Assembly: GCA_032716605.1 (NCBI GenBank)
Contig: CM064517.1
Location: 22,043,276 to 22,107,275, forward strand
Origin: Paralithodes platypus
Taxonomy: Eukaryota; Arthropoda; Malacostraca; Decapoda; Lithodidae
DNA: 64,000 nt
Direction of reading: 5' to 3'
Notes under the pieces: generated by a model
Told to the model about the DNA's origin: nothing
Databases searched by the model: none
The model's input: only the letters and a program-made list of their open reading frames with translations
Position numbers and translations under genes: made by a program
Part shown: positions 51,180-60,338 of the stretch, piece by piece
Numbering within the stretch: position 1 is the first letter of the stretch
Layout: each line of letters starts with the position of its first letter

Positions 51180-53101
51180 AGTCTTTCTCACTCCCAGTGC
51201 CTACCTTAGAGCCGGAGGAACCGAGGGAAGTACAGCCGGCGAACCCTTGTCTGCTAACTGGGTCGTTCCGAACGTGTCACCAAGCATGGCCGTTAAAAAC
51301 ATGGGCACGGATGGTGGCACGCAAAGGCATCACTTGGCAGTGGCTCCGGCGACCTCGCTTACGTCAGCCGACAACGGCAAATTGTGTTTCATTAGAGGTG
51401 GAGCTGCTGGTCCAGGAGATGATTGCCAAGAATGTCATCATCCCGGTACCCCCAGATTACCCTGTATTCACGTCAAAACTGTTTTTGGTTCCCAAACGGG
51501 ACAGTGTTCAGATGAGGCCGGTCGTAGACCTGTCGTATCTGAATCTTCACATTTACAACGAGTCTTTCAGAATGTTAACAGTTCATCAAATCAGGCTAAC
51601 ACTTCCGCCGGGTGGCTGGATGTGTTCCCTAGACCTGACAGACGCCTATTGGCACGTGTCGGTCAACAAAAGATTTCAAAGGTTTCTGGCCTTGAGGATC
51701 AGGCACCAAAATTTTGTTTTTCAAAGGATGCCGTTCGGTTTGAACCTAGCACCTCGATTATTCACAAAATTAGTCAGGCAAGCCCTGATGCCATTGTTAA
51801 AACAGGGAATCAGAGTGTTGTGGTATCTAGACGACTGGCTGGTGGTGGCAGAGACACAACAATTATGCATAAAACATGTCAATATCATTTTAAATCATGT
51901 CAAAACTCTAGGCTTCAAGGTAAATCTGGTAAAGTCAAACCTTGTTCCCTCAAGAGTAATTCAGTGGATAGGGCTGGTCTGGGACACCGCCGCTCTCACT
52001 CTGAGTCAGAGTGTGGACAATCGCAACAGGTTTCGCAGGAAACTGTTCAGGTTTCTTCACAGTCTGACTACGACACGAAGAGTCTGGGAGTCTCTGGTCG
52101 GCTCTCTCAACTGGATTCAGCTAACTGTCAAGTTGGGCCGGTTGAAAGTAAAACGATTAATATTGGAGGGCAACAAATATTTCCCACTCTTACCGGCGGG
52201 AAAATTATGGCCCATACCAAAATTAATCCACACCTTACTAGCGGTCTGGGCGAAGAGGGAAACATTGCACTCAATCATGTCATGGACCTCTCCTCCTCCA
52301 ACGGTATGGGTAGACACGGATGCGTCAGGCACCATAGGGTGGGGATTTCAGTCAAATCAGGGGCACCAGGGTCAGGGACTTTGGTCCCACTTAGAAATCG
52401 CTCACATAAATGTCAAAGAGTTACTAGTCCCATTGTATTTCCTTCAGGCTCACGGCTCGGCGTTACGGGGCAAGTCAGTGGCCTTCAGAATGGACAATCT
52501 GAATGCAGTTCACTGTATTCAGAAACAAGGGTCAACGAGGTCAAGGAAGTTGCTACTCGTGTCGGAAGAGATTTTTGTCCTAGCCACCAGTCTAGATATT
52601 TATCTTCACGCATCTTATCTCCCAGGCGTAGCGAACGTCTGGGCAGACGCTCTGTCCCGGAGACAGAGCACGACAGTAGAATGGGAGCTCAAGCAACCCA
52701 TTTTCGACCTAATGATTGCGGAGCTCTCCCATCCACAAGTGGATCTTTTTGCGTCCGAGGAGACTCACAAGCTCCCTCTATACCTCACCCGCCGGACGAT
52801 AACGCCGGCAGGGGGGCCAGACGCCCTAGTGACAGACTGGAACAGATGGAGCTCCATCTATCTGTTTCCACCGCCAGATGCGTCACTAATGTGCCACGTA
52901 GTGAACAAACTACGAGTTTATCGAGGCTTAGTCTCGCTAATCGCGCCCCTGTGGCCGGCGCAGGTGTGGTGCCAGCAGTTAATAATGTGGTGCCCGGACC
53001 CGGTATCGCTCCCGGTCAGGTACTTCCACTTAGACACGATTGGCAACCTAGAGACCTCGCTGACTTTTGCATTATGGACATTCAGGAGGCCAAGTGGCTA
53101 G
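51176..53101 (+). CDS. DIRS-2 reverse transcriptase / RNase H polyprotein
   Basis: 641 residues in the -1 frame after ORF1. No early ATG, so it is probably made as an ORF1 fusion. RT: VPKRDSVQMRPVVDLSYLN, CSLDLTDAYWHVSV (about 150), RMPFGLNLAPRLFTKL, and the catalytic YLDDWLVVA (about 217). RNase H: WVDTDASGTIGWG (about 380), INVKELL, MDNLNAV (about 440), PGVANVWADALSR (about 490). Then VDLFASEETHKLPLY and YLFPPPDASLMCHVV, the region placed as a methyltransferase-like domain in DIRS elements. It has no internal stop and is complete for the family. Confidence 0.92.
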   Translation, partial: LKSFSLPVPTLEPEEPREVQPANPCLLTGSFRTCHQAWPLKTWARMVARKGITWQWLRRPRLRQPTTANCVSLEVELLVQEMIAKNVIIPVPPDYPVFTSKLFLVPKRDSVQMRPVVDLSYLNLHIYNESFRMLTVHQIRLTLPPGGWMCSLDLTDAYWHVSVNKRFQRFLALRIRHQNFVFQRMPFGLNLAPRLFTKLVRQALMPLLKQGIRVLWYLDDWLVVAETQQLCIKHVNIILNHVKTLGFKVNLVKSNLVPSRVIQWIGLVWDTAALTLSQSVDNRNRFRRKLFRFLHSLTTTRRVWESLVGSLNWIQLTVKLGRLKVKRLILEGNKYFPLLPAGKLWPIPKLIHTLLAVWAKRETLHSIMSWTSPPPTVWVDTDASGTIGWGFQSNQGHQGQGLWSHLEIAHINVKELLVPLYFLQAHGSALRGKSVAFRMDNLNAVHCIQKQGSTRSRKLLLVSEEIFVLATSLDIYLHASYLPGVANVWADALSRRQSTTVEWELKQPIFDLMIAELSHPQVDLFASEETHKLPLYLTRRTITPAGGPDALVTDWNRWSSIYLFPPPDASLMCHVVNKLRVYRGLVSLIAPLWPAQVWCQQLIMWCPDPVSLPVRYFHLDTIGNLETSLTFALWTFRRPSG

Positions 53102-54054
53102 CACCATACGGTAGAGATGTGACCAATAAATTGCTCAATCAATATACTCAGTCTACTAAGCGACAATATCAATCTCATTGGAAAGCTTTTACTTCTTGGA
53201 TTGTTAGAACGGAACAAACTGTACCCTCAGTGGCATTGGTTTTTAATTACTTGAACTATCTGTTTGAGCAGAAACGTTTATCTGTGGTTACTCTGAAGAA
53301 TCACTTAACTGCGATTAGAGTGCCCTTTTTCGACCTTACAGGTCTATCCATACCGGTGGCGGAGGAAACAGGATTTATGAGAGCGTGTTTTAAACTCCGC
53401 CCACCTCCCCGTCAGCTCATGCCTACTTGGTCTCTGGACAAAGCTTTGTCTTTACTTCATTCTCGTCTGTATCAAAATACTGCAGACTTTGCTTTAATCT
53501 TAAAGAAAGCAGTTTTCCTTTTGGCTTTGGCCACCGGAAACAGAGTGTCTGAGCTGGCGGCGATGAGCAACACACCTAATTGTCTTAGGTTTGGTAGACT
53601 TAATGATTCCATTTCCATTGCACCCTCCCCGGCGTTTGTAGCCAAGAATGAGCATAGTGCACACGTGTTTTCTGAATTCACGGTGCCGGCGTTAAAAAGG
53701 GGAAAGGTGCATCATAATTTATGTCCAGTGCAAGCTCTAACCAAATATTTAAGAATAGCTCCTCATAACCCCCAAGGTGCTTTATGGGTAGCGAGTACGG
53801 GTAAACGCTTACTTAAACGGCGATTAGCCTCTCTTCTGGTAGAAGTCATTAAAGAGAGTAATCCCGGCGTTGTGGGTAGGGCCCACGATTTACGCAAGTG
53901 GGCGGCCTCTTTACGTTTCCTGAAAAACTTTTCAGTTGAAGATATTGCGTCCACACAGTTGTGGGCGTCTAATCATACGTTTCTCTCTAGATACTTGTCA
54001 GTTGCTCTAGACAAACCTTCCTTACCATGTATAGCTTTAAGGCAGAGGGTCTAG
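51247..54054 (+). CDS. DIRS-2 tyrosine recombinase, in a long overlapping frame
   Basis: 935 codons from ATG 51247, frame -1 relative to RT/RNase H. Residues 1 to about 580 overlap the RT/RNase H frame and have no recognisable domain. The recombinase spans about 585-935: SAM-like helices (NKLLNQYTQSTKRQYQSHWK), ATGNRVSELAAM with catalytic Arg766, AHDLRKWA with His880 and Arg883, and SRYLSV with nucleophile Tyr916. All catalytic residues are present. The enzyme would integrate the circular DNA copy. It may be read by a second -1 shift from RT or from its own ATG. Confidence 0.9.
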   Translation: MSANWVVPNVSPSMAVKNMGTDGGTQRHHLAVAPATSLTSADNGKLCFIRGGAAGPGDDCQECHHPGTPRLPCIHVKTVFGSQTGQCSDEAGRRPVVSESSHLQRVFQNVNSSSNQANTSAGWLDVFPRPDRRLLARVGQQKISKVSGLEDQAPKFCFSKDAVRFEPSTSIIHKISQASPDAIVKTGNQSVVVSRRLAGGGRDTTIMHKTCQYHFKSCQNSRLQGKSGKVKPCSLKSNSVDRAGLGHRRSHSESECGQSQQVSQETVQVSSQSDYDTKSLGVSGRLSQLDSANCQVGPVESKTINIGGQQIFPTLTGGKIMAHTKINPHLTSGLGEEGNIALNHVMDLSSSNGMGRHGCVRHHRVGISVKSGAPGSGTLVPLRNRSHKCQRVTSPIVFPSGSRLGVTGQVSGLQNGQSECSSLYSETRVNEVKEVATRVGRDFCPSHQSRYLSSRILSPRRSERLGRRSVPETEHDSRMGAQATHFRPNDCGALPSTSGSFCVRGDSQAPSIPHPPDDNAGRGARRPSDRLEQMELHLSVSTARCVTNVPRSEQTTSLSRLSLANRAPVAGAGVVPAVNNVVPGPGIAPGQVLPLRHDWQPRDLADFCIMDIQEAKWLAPYGRDVTNKLLNQYTQSTKRQYQSHWKAFTSWIVRTEQTVPSVALVFNYLNYLFEQKRLSVVTLKNHLTAIRVPFFDLTGLSIPVAEETGFMRACFKLRPPPRQLMPTWSLDKALSLLHSRLYQNTADFALILKKAVFLLALATGNRVSELAAMSNTPNCLRFGRLNDSISIAPSPAFVAKNEHSAHVFSEFTVPALKRGKVHHNLCPVQALTKYLRIAPHNPQGALWVASTGKRLLKRRLASLLVEVIKESNPGVVGRAHDLRKWAASLRFLKNFSVEDIASTQLWASNHTFLSRYLSVALDKPSLPCIALRQRV

Positions 54055-54626
54055 GTGGCCCTGCAGTCACTTATGTTTATTTTCAAGGAAAGGGGGGGGG
54101 GGGGGGGGGGGGGGTGCAGTCAGTTGACATAGGACACCCTAGACCCCGCCGGAGTATGAGAACTGTGATACATTTTAAGGTTGAAATGTGATATGAAAAT
54201 TTCTCTGAGAGAATTTGTGCTAGTACAAAGTTTAGTACAAAACAACAGTGTTGTTATAGTAGTTTTAGCTGCGAAAGCAATGTAACATTAGTTCAATGGA
54301 GTTCATTAGCAATTGATCTCCACATGTATTTTGGGGTTTATGATGTGCACATATAAACTTATAACTTATTATTTGTCACCACTCGTTGAGTGGGGTGCCT
54401 TTTGTAACTACAGATCTGTGTTCAGAATCTTCAGGGTTACCTATTTTTGTCAGGCAGGCTTCTTTGAAGCACGCACCTGCCTGAACCCCCTTTTTCTTGT
54501 ATATTTCCGGCCTACGCCGTATTAAATACATTTTTCAAAAGTAAGAATACTATGTGGTTGTTTTTATTATCTGCTTTTCTAGAGTTATGATATGATTACG
54601 AATGTCCCCCTCCAGTCTTAGATATC
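54055..54626 (+). other. DIRS-2 3' untranslated region with a G21 run
   Basis: An uninterrupted G run at about 54094-54114 is followed by AT-rich sequence up to the internal complementary region. ORF 54313-54525 is not supported. DIRS-1 has a shorter G-run at the same place. Confidence 0.6.
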
Positions 54627-54734
54627 AGGCATGTTCGTCAATGATGGAGGGGCCACTAATAAATTATAGGTTTGACTCCTGTAAGGAGATTAGGAAAACC
54701 TAATATTTAGTAGTGGCCCCGTAATCATTGACGA
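54627..54734 (+). repeat. DIRS-2 internal complementary region
   Basis: GGCATGTTCGTCAATGATGG to CCACTAATAAAT is the inverse of the left end (46462-46500). CCTAATATTTAGTAGTGGCC to CATTGACG is the inverse of the right end (55090-55125). The junction TATAGGTTTGACTCC shows the two ends joined. Confidence 0.95.
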
Positions 54735-54809
54735 CTGGGGCCCTCCCGACCGTCCCCTTCCCATTCGTTGATGTATTAAGGATTTTGGTTTACTTGATAT
54801 GTCAGTGAA

Positions 54810-55158
54810 GGAGGAATGACGCCTTGATCAGCGTCTGGTCAGAAATCCACACAAGTACATCCACGATATGATGGAAAGCTTATTGGATAGTTATTCTTAT
54901 TTTCTTTTTGTTTTTATTTTTTACGAAGTTTTTTCGTAGTGAGAACCCAATTCATAATGACTGAAGCCATGAGTGAGGTCGCGTGCGCTCATGATGAAGG
55001 CTCCTCAGTTTTTAAATGCTCTGCGCGGTAGATTCAAACTACGGCGGATTAGTGTTTGAAGAGGATGCCTTATGTAATAGGCATGTTCGTCAATGATTAC
55101 GGGGCCACTACTAAATATTAGGTTTTCCTAATCTCCTTACAGGAGTCAAACCTATAAT
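54810..55158 (+). repeat. DIRS-2 right inverted terminal repeat
   Basis: Inverse of 46462-46767 plus a unique end AGGTTTTCCTAATCTCCTTA to AACCTATAAT that is found only in the internal complementary region. After it, host foldback sequence resumes with GGCAAGGATTCG. Confidence 0.95.
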
Positions 55159-55705
55159 GGCAAGGATTCGAAACTTTAGGGATCCTTGCCAAATGTCTCT
55201 GTAGGTCTAATATATTCTGTTTTATTCATCATATATATTTTGTATATTGGGCAATGTACTGAATAGAATTTGAGAGTAATATGTCTAACATTAATTAATA
55301 TAGAAATGAGTGATATTTTGATGACTTCAATCTATATATTTCGACTCACTGGATGGAAACTGATTACTATTTGGTGTATTAGAAAGAGCAGCAGACAACG
55401 TTTTCCTGTCCCCCATTGCTGAGGGGCACAGGGCCTTGGGTCCAAGGGGCTTTTGTTTCCCGAGCATTTCTGCACCCTCCTCAGCTCGTCGCCTTGGAGT
55501 GGCTTCAGTCACATGAGCTTAATTAATGGTAAGCAGGGAGGGTTCTGTGGGGGCGCTCGGTTATGGCCTTGGCCTTGCTCGGGACATTGGGGCTCAGACA
55601 GCCCGGGAAACCGTAACAACAATAACAACTATAGAAGACAAAAAAATAATGAATATTCTACAGGTATACACAAGTAGACAAATTATTGTAACACTATAAG
55701 AAATA

Positions 55706-56350
55706 CAGTCAGGCCCCCAAGGGCGCGTACTCGAATGGCGCGTTTTCAAAAAGGCGCGGGAGGTACTAGAGTGGCAAGAAATACGTAAACAAAGCGGTTT
55801 TCAAAAAGAGCGCGGTCTATGGCCCGTCCGGAAAGCGATGCGTAGCTATTGTCGGCCATCTTGACGCGACGTCAGCCCGCTTCCGCCCTCCCTCCCGAGT
55901 TCCAGTTAGCGTCCTTCGTGGCCTTGAGCGTGCTCTGAGATTATGGACCCCCCCTCCCGACCGTAATCCACCAGCCCGTGTGACACTGGTCCCGCCGAAG
56001 AAGAAATTGAAGGTGATGACTATTGAGAAGAAGCAGGTGTTGGATATGCTCGAGAGGGGAGACAAACAAGCAAATGTTGCTCGTCACTTCACACAACAAC
56101 GACACCATACACCATTATAAGTGAGTACCCATTCCATTTACTGTTAATATATCATAAAAGTAACTGTATTTAACCATAATCTGTACTTTTTGTATGTATT
56201 TTAGCCGTTATTAGGGAAAAATAGGTACGGGTGGTCAGGTTGGCATACGGTCCTATTTTCCCCATTGATTCTTAAGTCCCAAGGGCCCGCCTTTCCAAGG
56301 ACACGGCCTTTGCCCAGTCTACATTGACCGCGCCCATGCGGGGCCCTCTG
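55706..56350 (+). mobile_element. Tigger-like deletion derivative
   Basis: TA-CAGTCAGGCCCCCAAGGG at the left and CCCATGCGGGGCCCTCTG-TA at the right, with GCGCG/CGCGC just inside. It includes a transposase N-terminus (55958-56119). GGCCATCTTGACGCGACGTC at 55855 joins a YY1-type and a CRE-like motif upstream of that ORF. Confidence 0.85.
55958..56119 (+). pseudogene. Tigger/pogo transposase, DNA-binding head fragment
   Basis: Frame reads SPCVTLVPPKKKLKVMTIEK, then KQVLDMLERGDKQANVARHF followed by TQQRHH and a stop at 56117. This is the first helix-turn-helix of CENP-B/pogo-type transposases, which binds the TIR. The catalytic part is deleted. It is the only piece of pogo transposase I found among the many CAGT/TA elements here. 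Confidence 0.75.
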
Positions 56351-56663
56351 TATACAAAATGCAAAGTTGAACAAGTACATAAAATAAAGTGACAACCAAA
56401 TAAATACCATAACCTTGCAATGTGGTCACCGATCATATGTGATAAGCATGACATGCTTGTACACTGCCCTGTAACACATCACCCTTAAACGTAATACTGT
56501 AAAGTTCAAATTAAATTGCCCAAATTAATTTAACTTGCCCCAAGGCAGTATGTTACTCAACATTATTATTAAAGTTATGTGGTGCAGAATACATATCTGA
56601 AAAGGTAAACAATAAAGGATACGTGTTAACATATAAGAAGTAAGTGAAGCTACATTATAGGAA
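56351..56663. other. AT-rich interval, no gene seen
   Basis: Between the Tigger-like derivative and a family A LINE fragment. No repeat signature and no supported coding region. Confidence 0.5.
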
Positions 56664-57190
56664 CGCTAAAAGCAGTGACATGGAATAGGGTGGTCAGCAT
56701 GGAAGTAAAAAAGTCATTGCATGATAGTGTGGAAAACCCGACATTGACGTACGGGAGTGAAGCATGGACGTTATTGGAGAGGCCCAAATCAAAATGGTGG
56801 AAATGAGTTCCAGTACTTGAGAAGTGCAAGTGGAGTTATATGGAGGGATAGACAGACACATGGGGTAGTACGAGAGCGGTGTGGTGTTGATGTGGATGTG
56901 CTGGAAAGTGTGAAAAGAGACACCTTGAGATGGTTTAGCCATGTGGAACATATGGGAAGCGAGAGAATGACTAAGAGAGTGTACGAGGGTGAGGTGGAAG
57001 GACAGAGGGAGAGGCAGACCGAGAGCGAGATGGAAGGATTGAGTTGAGAGGTATATGGTTGGTGGGGTGCATCAGGGCCACTGGATCCTACACCCTTGTA
57101 ATACTTGGGAGGTCCTGGGAACGGTCCCCGGGGCAGTTTGTAACCAGAGTTCTGGGGATGGTGATTTCCTTTGCCAGCCTACTTAACGAT
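56664..57190 (+). pseudogene. LINE family A-like C-terminal fragment, diverged
   Basis: LKAVTWNRVVSMEVKKSLHD, LTYGSEAWT, VWCxVDVDVLESVKRD, LRWFSHVEHMGSERMTKRVYE: the C-terminus of family A with several frame breaks, more diverged than the other copies. The sequence after about 57050 is probably its 3' UTR. Confidence 0.75.
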
Positions 57191-58136
57191 TATGACTCTT
57201 ACAAAATCTGCGAGACGAAACGGAAGATGAGAAGCAAAGAATTTGCATATGAAAGGTAGGGTCAAAGATTGAGTGAGAATTTTGAGGAACAAATGAAGAT
57301 GTTCTGAAAGGAAATAAATAAAGTAAGGAAAGGAAAACAAAAGAGGGAAGAGTCGGTGAAAGATGCAAATGGAGAGTTACTAGTGGAGAGTGCAAGTGAG
57401 GAAAAGATATGCTGAGTATTTTTAATCTTTGCTAAATGTAAGAGATGGAAGGGAGGCAGTGAATGAAGCAGTGATTGATGGAGATAGGTTACCCAGGCCA
57501 CCCTAGTGACAGGGAATGAATGAAAGGATTGGGAAGAATGAGGTGCAAGAAGAAGCGAGACAAATGAGAGCGGGAAAAGCAGAAGGTATGGATGGTAATG
57601 CTGTGGAGTGTATTAAGAAGGGTGGAGATATGATAATAGATTAGCTGGCGAGATTATTAAATGTGTGCTTTGTTGTGTCAAAGGTACCACTAGACTGGAG
57701 GAGTGCATTTATTGTGCTGTTGAACAAGGGGAAGGGAGACCGGCAGAAGTGTTCAAGTTATAGAGGTATTAGTTTATTATCAGTTGTTTGAAAGCTGTAT
57801 GGGAGGGTGTTGATAGAGAGGATAATAAAGAGTACGGAAGGTGCAATACGAGAGGAGCAGTGCGGTTTTAGGAGGGAAAGAGGGTGTGTGGATCAGATTT
57901 TTGCAGTAAGACAGCTATGCAAGAAGTATTTAGAGAAGCATATAGAGATATTTTGGGCTTTTACGGATTTGAAATAAGCGTATAATTGTGTAGATCAAGA
58001 AGCAATGTGGAAGGTGCTAAGGATTGATGAAATTGGAGGAAATATGTTAAGAGCAGTCAAGAGTTTTTATGAAGAGATCAGAGCGTGAGATAGTGCGGTG
58101 GGAATATGAACATGATTAGATTAATATCCAGTATTC

Positions 58137-58919
58137 TATCTATCTATCTATTGCCTGACGCCGTGATCCCCGAAGGGGTGGCCACGAACAAACCGCCCCC
58201 ATGCACCTCTGTCCCCAGTCAGTCAACGCCCCTCCCCCCAACCAGCACCGCCCTCGTTCATGTACTTCCTCACTCCATCCTTCCACCTCATATTCGGTCT
58301 ACCTCTCCCTCTCTGTCCCTCCACCTCACTCTCGTACACCCTCTTAGTCATTCTCTCGCTTTCCATACGTTCCATATGGCCGAACCATCTCAAGTTGTTC
58401 CTTTTCACACTTTCCAGCACATCTACCTCCACACCACACCTCCTTCTTACTTCCTCATTAGTCTGTCTATCCCTCCATGTAACTCCGCACGCACTCCTTA
58501 AGTAATTCATTTCCACTGCTCTCACTCTTGGTCTGAGTCTCTCAACCAACGTCCATGCTTCGCTTCCGTAAGTCAGTGCCGGGATTACCACACTGTCATG
58601 CAAGGACTTCTTCACTTCCATACTGGACACCCTATTTCTTGTTACTGCTTTTAGCGTTCCCACAACCCTCTTCCCCTGTTGTACCCTCTCCCACACTTCT
58701 TCATCCATAGTCCCATCTTTACTCAACACACTGCCCAGATACTTAAAAGAGTTGACGATCTCCATAGCCTGACCTTTCAGCTTCACCTCACACTCTGTGA
58801 CTTCACCCCTTTCGAAGACCATAACCTTGCTCTTCCCCGTATTTACCTTCAAATTCCGTTTTTCGCACACTGTTCCAAACTCATTTACCAGACCCTGCAA
58901 CTCCCATTCATTCCATTTC
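58137..58919 (-). pseudogene. LINE family A 3' fragment, 783 bp
   Basis: Minus-strand copy: ELQGLVNEFGTVCEKRNLKV, FERGEVTECEVKLKGQAM, SFKYLGSVLSKDGTMDEE, LTYGSEAWTLVERL, RWFGHMERMESERMTKRV, then a tail seen as (TCTA)n at 58137. It is flanked by ATATCCAGTATTC at 58124-58136 and 58920-58932 (13-bp duplication). The frame is open over the whole fragment, so it is young. Confidence 0.9.
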
Positions 58920-58973
58920 ATATCCAGTATTCGAGAATGGATAATAAGTCGTAGGCGTGTGTATAAAACTTTA

Positions 58974-59049
58974 ACTGTCTTGGTGGTGTAATGGTTAAGG
59001 TGTCTAAAAATCTGTGTGTGATAACCCGGGTTCGAATCCTGGTGGATCA
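58974..59049 (+). pseudogene. tRNA-like sequence (tRNA pseudogene or tRNA-derived SINE head)
   Basis: TGGTGTAATGG (box A) and GGGTTCGAATCC (box B) are correctly spaced, and the T stem CCGGG/CCTGG pairs. The acceptor stem (GTCTTGG against TGGATCA) does not pair and the anticodon arm cannot be drawn, so it is not a working tRNA. It could drive pol III transcription of a SINE. The downstream body is short. Confidence 0.6.
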
Positions 59050-59193
59050 CATATATGCTTTCATTAATTTCATTGGAGGTGTTTGGTGTTGTGGTGAAAT
59101 TAATAAAAAATAGAGAAGGAAATAATGAGTTAAGTGCATGGTTTGAGGTAAATGTAGGTCTGCGACAGCGTTGTGTAATGTCACAGTGGTTGT

Positions 59194-59496
59194 TTAACCC
59201 TCGGAATCCGGGAGGCTTCATATGAGGCAAAACAAAAAAATTGGCAGGAATCCGGGAGGTCAAATGAGGTGCTAAAAATCGCTGCTAAAATCATCATAAC
59301 TCGGCAACCATGCGCCGTAGCGATGTCATTTCAACGGAAGTCTACAGACAACACAAAGTTCTACAATTTGCAAAAAAGTTGACTGTTCTAGGTGGTCTCA
59401 ATCAGTAGCTACTGAATTATGAAGCTTGCCTGTACCAAAAGGGCCCCGGACACAGCGATCGGGATCACATGAAGCCCTCCGGATTTCGTGGGTTAA
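59194..59496. mobile_element. piggyBac-like TTAA MITE, 303 bp
   Basis: TTAA-CCCTCGGAATCCGGGAGG at the left. CCTCCGGATTTCGTGGG-TTAA at the right is the inverse, with about 20 of 24 positions matching. It splits LINE family B between codons for Trp-Leu-Phe and Asn-Val-Tyr. No ORF. Confidence 0.9.
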
Positions 59497-59502
59497 TGTA
59501 TA

Positions 59503-59786
59503 TTATATATACATTCATACAAGTTTAAAGACTGTTTAGTCCACAGAGAAAGTGGTTACAGTCTCACGTCTTAAATGGCAGCTTTCCAGGCGGCCCTGTC
59601 TTTGTTGTCAAGTTATTTATTTTGAGATCGGACCGGAGTACCCGAGCCCACGTCATTCTAGGTCCACCCCTACGTGCAGCTCTCCCCGCGTTCACAGTCC
59701 GGCATTTCTTCACCCAGTTCTGATCATCCATTCTCTCCATATGTCCAAACCAACCAAGTCTCCTCGTGCGCATCACTTCACTGACA
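59503..59786 (-). pseudogene. LINE family H 3' fragment
   Basis: Minus-strand C-terminus of another LINE: VMRTRRLGWFGHMERMDDQN, VKKCRTVNAGRAARRGGPRM, TWARVLRSDLK, then a 3' end with a TATATA-rich tail at 59503. It is flanked by TAATGTATAT (59494-59503) and CTAATGTATAT (59784-59794), an 8-10 bp duplication abutting the MITE's TTAA. Confidence 0.75.
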
Positions 59787-60338
59787 CTCCTAATGTATAT
59801 GGATGGTGTGGTGAGGGAGGTGAAAATGAGAACTATAGGTAGAGGATTGGGTTTAGTAGGAAAGAATGGTAGAGATTGAGAGTTGAACAAGTTGACAGCA
59901 TCAACTCAGCCAGACTACCACACAGATCACTACTTGCCACACTTGACATTAGTAAAGCCTTTGATGCCATCCCCCGCCACATCCAAACAAATAAAATCTA
60001 CAACACAAACGTGCACAACAATAGGGTAAGATGGGGTAATTTTGCCGCGACGCTAATAATTTTCATTCAAACGCTAATATCTCCGAAACTATAGCATGGA
60101 TTCGGCTGCAGTTTGGCTTAGGTTGTAGAGCTAGTTTGGCTTAGGTTGTGTTGCCGTTTGGCGGGGCCTGGCACCGTCGCGCCGCCGGGGCGAGCGGCGC
60201 GTCTTGACGGTATGATCGTGTGTGTGTGGGGGTGTTTGTGTGTGTTTGTGGGTGGGTGGGTTTGTGGCTGACGGCAGTCGCCGTCAGCTGCTGCCTGGTA
60301 CTTCGCACTAACACACTACACGCCGCACCCGCACGAGA

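Larger units (their letters stand above)
46462..55158 (+). mobile_element. DIRS-2: nearly intact DIRS1-like tyrosine-recombinase retrotransposon
   Basis: An 8.7-kb element with the complete DIRS1 plan: left ITR (46462-46767), leader, ORF1 (48562-51179), RT/RNase H (51176-53101), tyrosine recombinase (to 54054), internal complementary region (54627-54734) and right ITR in inverse orientation (54810-55158). No target duplication, as known for this group. The only visible coding defect is one frame change in ORF1 near 49020. Copies of this group reverse-transcribe RNA and integrate a circular DNA through the recombinase. It lies in the loop of a foldback element. Confidence 0.95.
45340..55414. 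mobile_element. Foldback element with about 220-bp terminal inverted repeats
   Basis: GGGGGACAGGAAAACGTTG at 45340 is matched by its inverse ending 55414. The arms pair over 45340-45435/55319-55414 and 46336-46460/55191-55318 (for example ATTCAGTACATTGCCCAATA and its inverse). A 900-bp insert interrupts the left arm. The small loop CAAGGATTCGAAACTTTAGG to ATCCTTG is at 55159-55190. DIRS-2 sits at the centre. The SINE duplication is at most 2 bp (AT). Class unknown. Confidence 0.8.
45022..55629 (+). mobile_element. SINE split by a foldback element
   Basis: The SINE head part (CCTCGAAAGGAATTAAAATA to CCCTTCATAAT) occupies 45022-45339. The rest (ATTGCTGAGGGGCACAGGG to the AACAACAATAACAAC tail) resumes at 55415-55629. 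In unbroken copies CATAATTGCTGAGG is continuous. The tail half lacks part of the final GGCCAGGCAGCTTGGGG. Confidence 0.85.
57191..59895 (+). pseudogene. LINE family B (relative of A), broken by four inserts
   Basis: VKDANGELLVESASEEKI, RAGKAEGMDGNAVECIKKG, LDWRSAFIVLLNKGKGD, SSYRGISLLSVV, REEQCGFRRERGCVDQIFAV and WAFTDLK in 57360-58080. Then, after inserts, LSAWFEVNVGLRQRCVMSQW (59115-59195) and YMDGVVREVKMR (59787-59890). It has many stops. Inserts: a tRNA-like block and a family A piece (58108-59112), a TTAA MITE (59194-59496) and a minus-strand LINE end (59503-59786). Confidence 0.8.

Noticed and set aside
58974..59049. Functional tRNA gene
   Set aside because: Box A, box B and the T stem are good, but the acceptor stem does not pair and no anticodon arm forms.
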